DNA from: Bizionia paragorgiae
Lineage (GTDB): Bacteria > Bacteroidota > Bacteroidia > Flavobacteriales > Flavobacteriaceae
Length of the DNA stretch: 64,000 nucleotides
Direction: 5' to 3'
Assembly (NCBI RefSeq): GCF_900107625.1
Contig: NZ_FNQK01000002.1
Location: forward strand, 186,001 to 250,000
The position numbers and the translations under genes were made by a program. This document shows, in pieces, positions 44,835 to 54,465 of the stretch. How positions within the stretch are numbered: the first letter of the stretch is position 1; the number at the start of each line of letters is the position of its first letter. A model generated the notes under the pieces. It was given only the letters and a program-made list of their open reading frames with translations. It was not told where the DNA came from and ran no database searches.

Positions 44835-46817
44835 TTATAATGCGCTAGCCTCTTCTACTAGCAGTTTATTTTTATCTTCTAATGCTTTCTCAATAAAAGC
44901 ATGTATAGCCTCATTTTTTTCTAAGCCATTATTTAGTAACACGCCTAAACTTATCATAGTAATAATTCGCGTTCCAGACTTCTTTACCGAGGTATTAAAC
45001 AAAGGTTCTAAATCCTCATAACTAATTTGCTTAGCTAATTCTTGAATGTCTGCTTTGGCAGCTTCACGTTTATCATCAGGTAAACGATCGTACTTTTTAC
45101 CATACTGTTTTATAAGTTCGATTGCAGGGCGTTTTTGCTGTGGTTTTGGCTGATTAGCTTCCGTTTTAGGTTTTTGCTTAGACCATGAATCTTTTAATCC
45201 TACCGTTTTGTTAAAGACCAACTGCCCTGTTTTAGAATCTTTATCAACATTAAAATATCCTAAACGTTGAAATTGGAATTGCTGTCCTATTTCAGCATCA
45301 GCTAAACTAGGCTCTACAAAGGCTTCTATAATTTTAAGAGAATTGGGATTAATAAATTCCATAAAATCTTTGTCATTATGGCTATCTGGCGCTTCGTCGT
45401 TAAACAAGCGATCATATTCTCTCACTTCTGCTTTAACGGCATGTTTTATAGATACCCAGTGTAATGTTCCTTTTACTTTTTTAGACGTATCTTCACTATA
45501 GGTACAATGCACTTCTGTAATCTCTCCATTAGCATCTTTAACTACAGATTCCGCTTTAATGATATAGGCATTTTTAAGTCGAACTTCACCGCCAAGTTTT
45601 AATCTAAAAAACTTATCCGATGCTTCTTCCTTAAAATCGTCTTTTTCAATATAAATTTCATTAGAAAATGGCACTTTTCTAAATCCTGCTTGCGAATCTT
45701 CTTGATTGTTCTCAGCTTCTAACCAGTCTTCCTTATCCGCATCGTAATTAGTAATAACCACTTTTAACGGATTTAAAACAGCCATAACACGCGGTGCACT
45801 TTTGTTTAAATCTTCGCGAATACAGAATTCTAAAAGCGATACATCGATTACGTTTTCACGTTTTGCAACACCAACCGTTTCTACAAACTTCCTAATTGAA
45901 GAAGGTGTATAACCACGACGGCGTAAACCAGAAATAGTTGGCATACGCGGGTCATCCCATCCAGAAACCACGCCCTCCTCTACTAACTTTAGAAGTTTAC
46001 GCTTACTCATAATGGTGTAACTCAAGTTTAAACGTGCAAATTCGCGTTGTTTAGGGCGTATTTTATTAGCGTCGACCACTTGGTCTAAAAACCAATCGTA
46101 AAGCTCTCTGTGTGGCTTAAATTCAAGCGAACATAACGAGTGTGTTATTTGTTCTATATAATCACTTTCACCATGAGTCCAGTCGTACATAGGGTAAATG
46201 CACCAATCATTTGCTGTACGGTGGTGGTGTTTTTTAAGTATACGATAGATTAATGGATCACGCATTAACATGTTGGGATGTTGCATGTCTATTTTGGCAC
46301 GTAAGATATGTTCACCTTCGTTAAATTCACCTTTTTTCATTCTTTCAAACAAATCCAAGTTCTCTTCAACGCTTCTATTGCGATAAGGACCATCGACACC
46401 TGGCTGTGTAGGCGTTCCTTTTTGTTCGGCCATAGCCTCACTAGATTGCGAATCGACATAGGCTTTACCTTGTTTAATTAGTAATACTGCCCAATCGTAC
46501 AACTGTTGAAAGTAATCTGACGAGTAGCACTCCTCTGCCCATTCATAGCCTAACCAAGAGACATCTTCTTTTATCGCATCTACATATTCCTGCTCTTCTT
46601 TTGCTGGGTTCGTATCGTCAAAACGCAGATTTACCGGTGCCTTATATTTTTCACCTAAACCAAAACTGATTCCAATAGCTTTAGTATGCCCAATATGTAA
46701 ATACCCATTAGGTTCTGGTGGAAAACGGAATTTTAAATCCTTAGGATCTAATCCGTTTTTTAAATCTTCTTCTATAATATGCTCAATAAAATTAAGCGGT
46801 TTTTTTTCTTCAGACAT
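44835..46817 (-). CDS. glnS: Glutaminyl-tRNA synthetase with C-terminal extension
   Basis: Charges tRNA-Gln. The class I core carries FPPEPNGYLHIGH with HIGH at 41-44 and IMSKRKL as the KMSKS site. The 660-residue protein is about 100 residues longer than the E. coli enzyme. After the beta-barrel anticodon domain, a lysine- and proline-rich linker (about 545-565) leads to an extra helical domain (570-655) beginning IELIKQYGKKYDRLP. Such a tail could help bind tRNA; I do not recognise it as a named domain. Confidence 0.95.
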   Translation of the reverse strand: MSEEKKPLNFIEHIIEEDLKNGLDPKDLKFRFPPEPNGYLHIGHTKAIGISFGLGEKYKAPVNLRFDDTNPAKEEQEYVDAIKEDVSWLGYEWAEECYSSDYFQQLYDWAVLLIKQGKAYVDSQSSEAMAEQKGTPTQPGVDGPYRNRSVEENLDLFERMKKGEFNEGEHILRAKIDMQHPNMLMRDPLIYRILKKHHHRTANDWCIYPMYDWTHGESDYIEQITHSLCSLEFKPHRELYDWFLDQVVDANKIRPKQREFARLNLSYTIMSKRKLLKLVEEGVVSGWDDPRMPTISGLRRRGYTPSSIRKFVETVGVAKRENVIDVSLLEFCIREDLNKSAPRVMAVLNPLKVVITNYDADKEDWLEAENNQEDSQAGFRKVPFSNEIYIEKDDFKEEASDKFFRLKLGGEVRLKNAYIIKAESVVKDANGEITEVHCTYSEDTSKKVKGTLHWVSIKHAVKAEVREYDRLFNDEAPDSHNDKDFMEFINPNSLKIIEAFVEPSLADAEIGQQFQFQRLGYFNVDKDSKTGQLVFNKTVGLKDSWSKQKPKTEANQPKPQQKRPAIELIKQYGKKYDRLPDDKREAAKADIQELAKQISYEDLEPLFNTSVKKSGTRIITMISLGVLLNNGLEKNEAIHAFIEKALEDKNKLLVEEASAL

Positions 46818-46876
46818 ATATTTCGTTTGAAAATGAAAGGATCATTTGCGACTTTAAACTGATTTTTAAAGTAGAA

Positions 46877-46884
46877 CAAAATTA
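46877..46884 (-). promoter_or_regulatory. Candidate -7 box for glnS
   Basis: Minus strand reads TAATTTTG, about 60 nt before the glnS ATG. No TTG partner at standard spacing. Confidence 0.4.
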
Positions 46885-47085
46885 AGGAAATTCAAGTTAC
46901 TTTTATTCATTAACTATTTAATATATATCCCCGTGCTCTTAATTTATAGTTTACCCCCTGTGGGAAATGCTTTTTAAACAATTAAATAAGAGGTTAAACA
47001 CACATTCGATTTGAGGCTTGGTCTTAATTTATTAATTATGGATTAAACTGATATGATTTTACTATTTTCGTAAAAAATATATATT

Positions 47086-47448
47086 TTGGGAATAATTAAA
47101 GTTGAAAATATTCGTGTGTTTGCAAACCACGGATGCCTTAAAGAGGAAACGAAAATTGGTAGTGATTACCGTGTGGATTTAAAAGTAAAAGCCGATTTAC
47201 AAAAAAGTGCGCAAAGCGATGCGTTAAAAGATACTGTAGATTATGTTTTATTAAACAGAATTGTCGTTGAAGAAATGGCTAAACCAAGTGCCCTTTTAGA
47301 AAACGTAGCAAAACGTATTATAAATCGTATTTTTTCTGAAGAACAATTAGTTACCGTTGCAACAGTTGCCGTAAGTAAAGTTAATCCTCCAATTGGTGGT
47401 GATGTGGAAATGGTAACCATTGAAATGTCGGAAAAAAGAAAAGCATAA
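47086..47448 (+). CDS. folB: Dihydroneopterin aldolase
   Basis: Folate pathway enzyme cleaving dihydroneopterin. The 120-residue protein is full length with IRVFANHGCLKEET, VDYVLLN, LLENVAKRI and the C-terminal KVNPPIGGDVEMV. Translation must begin at TTG 47086: an in-frame stop lies 15 nt upstream and no ATG occurs before conserved sequence. This makes it a well-supported TTG start. Confidence 0.93.
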   Translation: MGIIKVENIRVFANHGCLKEETKIGSDYRVDLKVKADLQKSAQSDALKDTVDYVLLNRIVVEEMAKPSALLENVAKRIINRIFSEEQLVTVATVAVSKVNPPIGGDVEMVTIEMSEKRKA

Positions 47449-47477
47449 AGTAAGTAGTAAAGAATAAGATTTTTTTT

Positions 47478-47485
47478 TACATTTG
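47478..47485 (+). promoter_or_regulatory. -7 box of tRNA-Cys gene
   Basis: TACATTTG, 11 nt before the mature tRNA 5' end; no TTG element at standard distance. Confidence 0.5.
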
Positions 47486-47496
47486 CGGTCACAAAA

Positions 47497-47567
47497 GGTG
47501 TCGTGGCCGAGTGGCTAGGCAGTGGTCTGCAACACCATCTACAGCGGTTCGAATCCGCTCGACACCT
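47497..47567 (+). tRNA. tRNA-Cys (GCA)
   Basis: Complete cloverleaf of 71 nt: acceptor GGTGTCG/CGACACC, discriminator T73 as expected for cysteine, anticodon loop CTGCAAC with GCA anticodon, and T-arm CAGCGGTTCGAATCCGCTC. The 3' CCA is not encoded. Followed by an intrinsic terminator. Confidence 0.97.
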
Positions 47568-47570
47568 CAA

Positions 47571-47606
47571 AAAGAGTTACTTATAATCTAAGTAGCTCTT
47601 TTTTTA
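47571..47606 (+). terminator. tRNA-Cys terminator
   Basis: 13-bp stem AAAGAGTTACTTA/TAAGTAGCTCTTT with one G-T pair and loop TAATC, followed by a T-run. Confidence 0.9.
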
Positions 47607-47734
47607 TACCCTTATTATATATCTATTTTTTATGAATTACTAGCTCTAATAACTAGACTGTTTATAGACTAATACTTCAATTTTGTAATAAAAATGAAAG
47701 ACACTAAAAGAATCAGTACCTAATTATCCACCAA

Positions 47735-48412
47735 TTAGCGGTTGTGTTCGATACCTTCGATAAGATCTTGTGGATCAAATTGATCCTTCGGAAGAAACCC
47801 TTTAGTTATTAAAATAATACCACAAACCACCAAAATCAGTCCCAGAAGCTTTTTAATTCTAATAATTAATTCGGGTGTTAATTTACTTTTTAATTGTTTC
47901 GCTAATAATATTTTAAAAATATCGGTAACAAAATAGGCACCAAGCATAGCACCAAAAAAAGTTATAAACCTATTAACATCGTTGTCTAAATTGGGACTCA
48001 CGACAATAATAACTCCTAACCAAAAGACGAGAACACCAATGTTTATAAAGTTTAAGAAGAAACCTTTTAAAAACAATTTGTAGTAATTCGTGCGCTTAAT
48101 AACAATTTCTGTATGCGTCTCAATTTCTTTCTTTGGTTTTTTAAAGAAGATAATTGAACCATAAATAGCTAAAATAGTACCCCCAAAAACGTATAGACCG
48201 GGTTGATTACTTAAATTTTCAAGTAACTGATAACTCGAAAAATAGGCTAAAGCAATAAACAAAACATCGGCGATAATCACTCCTAAATCGAAAGCAACAG
48301 CCGCTCTAAACCCTTTAATAACGCTAGTTTCAAGGAGTACAAAAAATACAGGGCCAATCATAAAACTTAAAAAAAAGCCTAATGGAATTGCTGCCTGGAT
48401 ATCTTCGATCAT
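47735..48412 (-). CDS. LysE family amino-acid exporter
   Basis: A 225-residue inner-membrane protein with six hydrophobic helices of the LysE/RhtB family. IPLGFFLSFMIGPVFFVLLET at the N terminus is the usual first helix. It is predicted to export an amino acid or related metabolite; the substrate is not evident. It is common in Flavobacteriaceae and stands alone here. Confidence 0.85.
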   Translation of the reverse strand: MIEDIQAAIPLGFFLSFMIGPVFFVLLETSVIKGFRAAVAFDLGVIIADVLFIALAYFSSYQLLENLSNQPGLYVFGGTILAIYGSIIFFKKPKKEIETHTEIVIKRTNYYKLFLKGFFLNFINIGVLVFWLGVIIVVSPNLDNDVNRFITFFGAMLGAYFVTDIFKILLAKQLKSKLTPELIIRIKKLLGLILVVCGIILITKGFLPKDQFDPQDLIEGIEHNR

Positions 48413-48473
48413 AGTATTTATAAGGGTTTAATACAAAGTAAAGAAATTATTTATAGAAAGTTTCTTATCACAA

Positions 48474-48507
48474 GAAAAAGCTTCAGTTTTAATTTAACTG
48501 AAGCTTT
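48474..48507 (-). terminator. Terminator of DUF2807 gene
   Basis: 12-bp stem AAAGCTTCAGTT/AACTGAAGCTTT (48477-48507) with a 7-base loop, then TTTTTCTTG on the minus strand. Confidence 0.87.
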
Positions 48508-48558
48508 CACTGTACTAAAATACGATAATATATGATAAACCTAAAGAAGTATTAAGGC

Positions 48559-49239
48559 TTATTGTTGTTTTCGAATGGTAATATCACCACCAAACGTTGT
48601 TTTTTTATTGACTTGCAACGGATTACCGTAAATATAAATATCACCACCCGCCGTTATTTTTGCATCTACAAAATCAGAAGCATTTACATCGGCTTCTCCA
48701 CCAGCACGAATACTAACCGTTGTTCGTAAAGTTGGAAAGGCTTCTCCTTCATAAACTCCTCCTGTATTTATAATAACCATTTGCTCATCCGCTTTTCCTT
48801 TTGTCTTAATTCTACCGCCAGAAACAGCTCGAATTGAGACCTCCTTTACATCTAGACCTATTTTTAATTTTGCGCCCTCCTGAGCCCTTAATTCAATCTT
48901 ATCTTGAGTTATTAGTTCGTTTCCAACAATATAAGCTCCTTCGTTACCATCTATACTTTTTAAATGCGTATAATATACCGCAACAAACGTATTGGTTCCA
49001 TTAAACACTTTATCGAAAGCCATTTTTATTTTTAATGTACCACCGGTATTAACAATGTTAACATCGTCGATATCATCACCAGAAATTATAACTTTATTTT
49101 CGGTAGACTTAACCAACTTGATATGTATTAAATCGTAGACTTTTACGGTTGAAAATGTACCAACCTGTAATTCTTTAGGTTCTTGTGCAAGACCGACTGC
49201 ACTTATCAACAATACGACTAAACCAACTATAAATTTCAT
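48559..49239 (-). CDS. Head-GIN (DUF2807) secreted protein
   Basis: A 226-residue secreted protein with signal peptide (to about residue 18) followed by a repetitive beta-strand region characteristic of DUF2807 auto-transporter adhesin head GIN domains: FSTVKVYDLIHIKLV near 28, then alternating short strands up to the end ATFGGDITIRKQ-like. Function unknown; probably periplasmic or surface. Own terminator. Confidence 0.85.
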   Translation of the reverse strand: MKFIVGLVVLLISAVGLAQEPKELQVGTFSTVKVYDLIHIKLVKSTENKVIISGDDIDDVNIVNTGGTLKIKMAFDKVFNGTNTFVAVYYTHLKSIDGNEGAYIVGNELITQDKIELRAQEGAKLKIGLDVKEVSIRAVSGGRIKTKGKADEQMVIINTGGVYEGEAFPTLRTTVSIRAGGEADVNASDFVDAKITAGGDIYIYGNPLQVNKKTTFGGDITIRKQQ

Positions 49240-49301
49240 AAAAAATGTTGTTTAAATTAAAGAGTGCCACATTTTTAAAGTGTTACACTTTTTAAAAAAT
49301 A

Positions 49302-49601
49302 TTATACAATATTAACAGCTGTTCCGGTTACAGAAACTAAAATAAAAGTAGTGCTAGGATCTGTTTCTAAGTCTACAGAAACACCAACAATAGCATTACA
49401 ATTTAAGGCTTTTGCTTTATCCTCTAACGCATTAAATGCATCTTGTTTTACGGCATCGATACTCTCCTCCATCGCCTGGATAAATTTTTCTGTATTAAAA
49501 GAAAAAGATAGTTTTCTAGTATTAACGCCTACAGCCGAAATAAGACCTTTGTAAGAAATTATTTTATATCCTTCCACCGATGGTGTTGTTGTAATAATCA
49601 T
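49302..49601 (-). CDS. YbjQ family (DUF74) protein
   Basis: A 99-residue cytosolic protein of the YbjQ/heavy-metal-binding-like family, a small pentameric fold of unknown role. Motifs are IITTTPSVEGYKIISYKGLI at the start and AKALNCNAIVGVSVDLET near the C terminus. Complete. Confidence 0.88.
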   Translation of the reverse strand: MIITTTPSVEGYKIISYKGLISAVGVNTRKLSFSFNTEKFIQAMEESIDAVKQDAFNALEDKAKALNCNAIVGVSVDLETDPSTTFILVSVTGTAVNIV

Positions 49602-49712
49602 AAGATGTGATATTTATATTTTATATAGCAATTTAAATAAAAGTAGCCGTAACCAAAAGCAATTGCTTACGATTACGACTTTATTTAAACTATTTTAGGA
49701 TCTTAAAATAGC

Positions 49713-51911
49713 CTATTCTGGTGCTTTACCAATTAACTCAAAATCTAGGTGACGTTTCTCTAAATCAGCTTGTTTTACTTTTACTACCACTTCGTCACCC
49801 AATTGGTACATGATTTTAGACTCTCGGCCAATAAGTGCAAATTGATCTTGATCAAATTCATAGTAATCGCCTTTAATATCTCTGGTTCTTACCATACCTT
49901 CACATTTATTAGAAATAATTTCTACATAAATTCCCCAATCGGTAACCCCAGAAATAACACCTACAAATTCTTCATCTTTATGATCTTGCATAAAGCGGAT
50001 TTGCATGTATTTAATAGAATCTCTTTCGGCTTTGGTCGCTAAGTATTCCATATTACTAGCGTGTTTACACTTCTCTTCGTACACTTCTGCACTAGCAGAT
50101 TTCTCGCCATCTAAATACCGCTGTAGTAAACGGTGAGCCATCACATCTGGATAACGACGAATTGGCGATGTAAAGTGACTGTAATAATCGAAAGCCAAAC
50201 CGTAATGACCAATATTATCGGTAGTATACTCGGCTTTACTCATAGTACGAATGGTTAAAGTATCGACTAAATTTTGTTCTTTTTTACCTTGTACATCAGA
50301 CAATAAAGTGTTTAAAGACGAGGCGATACTCTTGCGATCTTTAAAATTTAATTTATGTCCGAATTTAGAAACGACCCCTTGAAGTGCCATTAATTTACTT
50401 TCGTCTGGCTCGTCATGCACACGATAAATAAAGGTTTTTTCTGGTTTTTGTTTCCCTATAAATTCTGAAACTTTACGATTTGCTAAAAGCATAAATTCTT
50501 CAATTAATTTATTGGCATCCTTACTTGTTTTAAAAAACACGCCAACAGGATTTGCCTCTTCATCTAAATCAAATTTTACTTCCAATTTATCAAAAGATAA
50601 GGCTCCAGAATCCATACGTTTTGCACGCATAATTTTCGCCAATTCATCCATTTTTAAAACCGCATCGGCAATGGATTGATCAGTATTATAAGCTTCTCCG
50701 GTTAACGAAACGTCAGCGGGAATTTGAGTGCTTTTACTTTCTATAATAGCTTGGGCTTCTTCATAAGCAAATCGAGCATCACTGTAAGTTACCGTTCGGC
50801 CAAACCATTCATTTTTAATTTCAGCTTTATTATTAAGTTCAAAAACAGCTGAAAAAGTGTATTTTTCTTCGTGCGGTCTCAGTGAACATGCACCATTTGA
50901 AAGAATTTCTGGTAACATGGGTACCACGCGATCTACTAAATAAACAGAGGTTGCACGTTCGTAAGCTTCATCGTCTAGAATGCTTCCTTCTTCTAAATAA
51001 TGTGAAACGTCTGCAATGTGAATTCCTATTTCATAATTACCATTTTCTAAAACGGTAAAAGATAAGGCATCATCAAAATCTTTCGCATCTTTAGGATCAA
51101 TGGTAAAAGTTAAATCTTTACGCATATCACGGCGCTTAGCTATTTCCTCAGGTAAAATATCTAAGTTGATATTGCTAGCATAATCTTCTATTTCTTTTGG
51201 AAAGTCGTAAGGCAATCCATAATCGGCCAAAATAGCATGAATTTCGGTATTATGTTCTCCTGCTTTACCCAGTACTTTTATCACTTTTCCATTTGGAGAA
51301 TCGGCTTTCTCTGGCCATTCTTCCATAGTAACTAAAACTTTATCGCCATCGTTGGCATTCATCGTTTTGTTAATAGGCACAAAAATATCTGTTTTCATTT
51401 TGTTACCATCAACTACTACAAATGCAAAGTTTTTTCCTTTATGAATTTGTATAACTCCTACATAATCGGTTTTAGCACGTTTTATAATCTTGGTAATTTC
51501 GCCTTCGAGTTTACCTCGCTTTCTTCGTTTATAAACGTATAATTCTACTTCATCACCGTTTAATGCTTTGTTAACATTGTTTGAAGCGATGTAAATATCA
51601 TCTTCAAAATCATCGCAAATAACGTAACCGTTACCACGTTGGGCAGCATCGAAAATTCCAGTATGGTATTCTGTATTATTTATTATTTGAAACTTGCCAC
51701 GATCGACTTCTTTAATCTCTTCTTTCGCTTTTAATTTGGCAAGGGTTTTTATGATTTGGTTACGACTACTAGCGTCGTTAAGTTGTAATTTTGAAGCTAT
51801 TTGTTTATAGTTGAATGATTTGGTTCTATCATCTTTTAAAATACTTATAATAGTATTTGTAAGGTCGGAAATCTTATTATTTGAAGGTTTCCTTTTTTTC
51901 TTTTTTGTCAT
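49713..51911 (-). CDS. rnr: Ribonuclease R
   Basis: 3'-5' exoribonuclease of the RNase II family, 732 residues. An N-terminal helix-turn-helix-like part (about 5-65) is followed by cold-shock domains (70-240), then the RNB catalytic domain with TIDPKDAKDFDDALSF near 271, containing the metal-binding aspartates. HFTSPIRRYPDVMAHRLL lies near 594 and the S1 domain is C-terminal (about 650-728). Degrades structured RNA and takes part in RNA quality control. Divergent from rpiB across a long gap. Confidence 0.96.
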   Translation of the reverse strand: MTKKKKRKPSNNKISDLTNTIISILKDDRTKSFNYKQIASKLQLNDASSRNQIIKTLAKLKAKEEIKEVDRGKFQIINNTEYHTGIFDAAQRGNGYVICDDFEDDIYIASNNVNKALNGDEVELYVYKRRKRGKLEGEITKIIKRAKTDYVGVIQIHKGKNFAFVVVDGNKMKTDIFVPINKTMNANDGDKVLVTMEEWPEKADSPNGKVIKVLGKAGEHNTEIHAILADYGLPYDFPKEIEDYASNINLDILPEEIAKRRDMRKDLTFTIDPKDAKDFDDALSFTVLENGNYEIGIHIADVSHYLEEGSILDDEAYERATSVYLVDRVVPMLPEILSNGACSLRPHEEKYTFSAVFELNNKAEIKNEWFGRTVTYSDARFAYEEAQAIIESKSTQIPADVSLTGEAYNTDQSIADAVLKMDELAKIMRAKRMDSGALSFDKLEVKFDLDEEANPVGVFFKTSKDANKLIEEFMLLANRKVSEFIGKQKPEKTFIYRVHDEPDESKLMALQGVVSKFGHKLNFKDRKSIASSLNTLLSDVQGKKEQNLVDTLTIRTMSKAEYTTDNIGHYGLAFDYYSHFTSPIRRYPDVMAHRLLQRYLDGEKSASAEVYEEKCKHASNMEYLATKAERDSIKYMQIRFMQDHKDEEFVGVISGVTDWGIYVEIISNKCEGMVRTRDIKGDYYEFDQDQFALIGRESKIMYQLGDEVVVKVKQADLEKRHLDFELIGKAPE

Positions 51912-52669
51912 GTAATTGATTCGTTAATTCTTCTTAAAGATATTGATTAATTGTATTCTAGCAAATACTAAATTCAGAAGAAGAGCTTTTCTACCTAATG
52001 TAGCAAAGATGAATTTATTTATACTATCAATCTATTAAGATTACTGCAAAGTTACGTTTTATAAATTAAATCAATTTTAAGAGAACGTTAATTAAAAAAA
52101 TAGTTTGTAAACATTTATTATATATATCATTTATTTCTTTTAAAATTTTAAAAAAAAAATAATGCTTATTATAGTCTGTTAATAGCGGTATAACTTTTTA
52201 GTTATTTTTTTTGATTTGTAATCTCGAGTACATTATTAACATGTTATTACAGTGTTAATGTCTTAATTTTAAAGGGAATTAAAACTGTTGTTAACAACTG
52301 TTGATAACCTAAAACTCCCTGAGTGTTTTAATAAGTATTGTAATTTTTGATGTTGGTATCTGTAAATTTTCATTGAATAATTAAGCTAAAAAAAAGTGCT
52401 AACTTTTTTGGTATATTCATGTTGATTTTGGTTTGTAAAATTTTTGATAGAATCCTAATTAAAGTTTTAAAAAAGAATAAGAAGATATTAACAAGTAATG
52501 AAGATTAAAACCAAGAGAAGTTAACAATGGATTAATTTTGTTTATAAACGACCTATTTCCTCTTTTATAACAGATAATTTTGAAGTTAGCTCATTTTAAC
52601 ATCAGTTTTAGTATTCTATATATTAACTTTATAGCTTAAAAACACAACAACATTAAATACTATTAAATA
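51912..52669. other. 758-bp AT-rich intergenic region with palindromes
   Basis: The longest gap in the window, between divergent rnr and rpiB. It holds the rnr promoter, a TAATTTTG octamer on plus (52533-52540), two perfect palindromes (TAACATGTTA at 52237-52246 and GTTGTTAACAAC at 52287-52298) and TGTTGATAA (52299-52307), one mismatch from a DnaA box. No open frame with coding character and no tRNA-like element was seen. It could be a long regulatory leader or a replication-related region. Confidence 0.5.
52047..52074 (-). promoter_or_regulatory. rnr promoter (TTG-N17-TAACTTTG)
   Basis: Minus strand TTG (52072-52074), 17-bp spacer and TAACTTTG (52047-52054) match the Bacteroidota promoter consensus. 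The predicted leader of rnr is about 130 nt. Confidence 0.7.
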
Positions 52670-53107
52670 ATGACTATTTCAATTGGAAATGACCACGCGG
52701 GAACCGAGTATAAGTATGCTATTATCAAGCATTTAGAATCTAAGGGCTTCACGGTAAAAAACTATGGTACCGATGCTAGTGATAGTGTAGATTACCCAGA
52801 TTACGTTCACCCCGTAGCTCAAGATGTAAATAATAAGACTGTGGATTTTGGTATTTTAATTTGTGGTAGCGCAAATGGTGTGGCTATTACAGCTAACAAA
52901 TATCAACATGTACGTGCTGGGATTTGTTGGATTAACGAAATTACCGCCTTAACCCGTCAGCATAACAATGCTAACATAATGTGTATTCCTGCACGTTATA
53001 CAGCTATTCAACAGGTGTTGACTATGGTTGATACCTTTTTAGAGACTGAATTTGAAGGTGGTAGACACCAAAGTAGAGTAGATAAAATACCTGCGTCTTC
53101 TTGTTAA
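52670..53107 (+). CDS. rpiB: Ribose-5-phosphate isomerase B
   Basis: Interconverts ribose-5- and ribulose-5-phosphate in the pentose phosphate pathway. The 145-residue protein has SIGNDHAGTEYKYAI at the start, VDYPDYVHPVA, and ILICGSANGVAITANK containing the active-site cysteine (C66). Followed after one base by the CDF transporter gene; the two and the GNAT gene form a plus-strand operon. Confidence 0.95.
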   Translation: MTISIGNDHAGTEYKYAIIKHLESKGFTVKNYGTDASDSVDYPDYVHPVAQDVNNKTVDFGILICGSANGVAITANKYQHVRAGICWINEITALTRQHNNANIMCIPARYTAIQQVLTMVDTFLETEFEGGRHQSRVDKIPASSC

Positions 53108-53108
53108 T

Positions 53109-54014
53109 ATGAGTGAATCACCAAAACAAACGCTTCCAGTATTAACAGGAAACAATCTTTTAATTTCTATAATTTTAAATATAGGAATTACGGCTGCTCA
53201 AGTTGTTGGTGGGTTAGTTTCTGGAAGTTTAAGTTTGTTAAGTGATGCCTTGCATAATTTTAGTGATGTTTTATCGCTAATAGTGAGTTTTATAGCGACA
53301 AAATTAAGTAAACAAAAAGCCTCTGTTGATAAAACCTTCGGATACAAGAGAGCCGAAATATTAGCTGCTTTTATTAATGCCTTTACCTTAATTATAGTTG
53401 CTATTTTGTTAATAATAGAAGCTGTAAAACGTTTTAAAGTACCCGAAGTTATAGGATCGGATTTAGTTATCTGGTTATCCATTTTAGGAATTGTAGCTAA
53501 TGGTTTGAGTGTCTTGCTTTTAAAAAAGGATGCCAAGCATAATATTAATATGCGTAGTGCCTATTTACACTTATTAACAGATATGTTAGCAAGTGTTGCC
53601 GTTTTAATTGGCGGACTGTTAATGAAGTATTTTGAGTGGTATTGGATAGATAGTGTGCTCACTTTTTTAATCGCCTTATATCTTATTTGGGTCGGATTCG
53701 ATTTATTAAAAACGTCAACTAAAATGCTGATGCTTTTTACACCCGAAGCTATTAATTTAGAAGATGTCGTTACCACTGTTAATAGCTTAGCTAAAGTAAG
53801 AATGTTACACCATGTTCATATTTGGCATTTAAGTGATACTGAAGTGCATTTGGAAGCACATTTAGACTTAGAAGAAGATATTACGACTTCAGAATTTAAT
53901 GTGTTACTAGGTCAAATAGAATCGCTTTTATATCAAGAATTTAGCATTAATCATATTACTATTCAACCCGAATACAAGAAAGAAGACCCGAAAGAAATTA
54001 TTGTTCAAGATTAA
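53109..54014 (+). CDS. Cation diffusion facilitator family transporter
   Basis: Zinc/divalent cation-proton antiporter of 301 residues: six membrane helices in the first 210 residues with the metal-site segments LLSDALHNFSDVL near 44-56 and HLLTDMLASVAVLIGG near 153, and a C-terminal cytoplasmic metallochaperone-like domain with HHVHIWHLSDTEVHLEAHLD near 237. Exports Zn or similar ions. One base after rpiB and closely followed by the GNAT gene. Confidence 0.93.
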   Translation: MSESPKQTLPVLTGNNLLISIILNIGITAAQVVGGLVSGSLSLLSDALHNFSDVLSLIVSFIATKLSKQKASVDKTFGYKRAEILAAFINAFTLIIVAILLIIEAVKRFKVPEVIGSDLVIWLSILGIVANGLSVLLLKKDAKHNINMRSAYLHLLTDMLASVAVLIGGLLMKYFEWYWIDSVLTFLIALYLIWVGFDLLKTSTKMLMLFTPEAINLEDVVTTVNSLAKVRMLHHVHIWHLSDTEVHLEAHLDLEEDITTSEFNVLLGQIESLLYQEFSINHITIQPEYKKEDPKEIIVQD

Positions 54015-54018
54015 AATT

Positions 54019-54465
54019 ATGATAAAAATTCAAGTCAAACCTTTTGATGCATTAACTCTTAATGAGTTGTATTCTATTTTACAATTACGAAGTGAAGTGT
54101 TTGTTGTAGAACAGGATTGCGTGTATCAAGATATCGATGGTAAAGACCATAAAGCACTTCATATTATAGGGTATAAAAATAATAAAATTATAGGGTATAC
54201 ACGTGTTTTTGCTCCAGGAGATTATTTTGATTTAGCCAGTATAGGTCGTGTAGTTGTTGCTAAAAGCGAGCGTAATCACAACTATGGTTACGATATTATG
54301 ACAGCATCTATTGAAGCTTTACGAATTCACTTTAAAACGTCTCACATTCATATTTCGGCACAATGCTACCTAAAAAAGTTCTATAATAATCTTGGGTTTA
54401 AAGCTACGGGAGACGAGTATTTAGAAGATGGAATACCGCATATGGCCATGGTGTATAAGCAGTAA
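54019..54465 (+). CDS. GNAT family acetyltransferase (ElaA-like)
   Basis: A 148-residue acetyl-CoA-dependent N-acetyltransferase of the ElaA type: LYSILQLRSEVFVVEQDCVY near 15-34, IGRVVVAKSERNHNYGYDIM with the CoA-binding loop near 75-94, and the C-terminal FYNNLGFKATGDEYLEDGIPH. I start it at ATG 54019; a TTG at 54001 would overlap the transporter gene. Substrate unknown. Confidence 0.88.
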   Translation: MIKIQVKPFDALTLNELYSILQLRSEVFVVEQDCVYQDIDGKDHKALHIIGYKNNKIIGYTRVFAPGDYFDLASIGRVVVAKSERNHNYGYDIMTASIEALRIHFKTSHIHISAQCYLKKFYNNLGFKATGDEYLEDGIPHMAMVYKQ

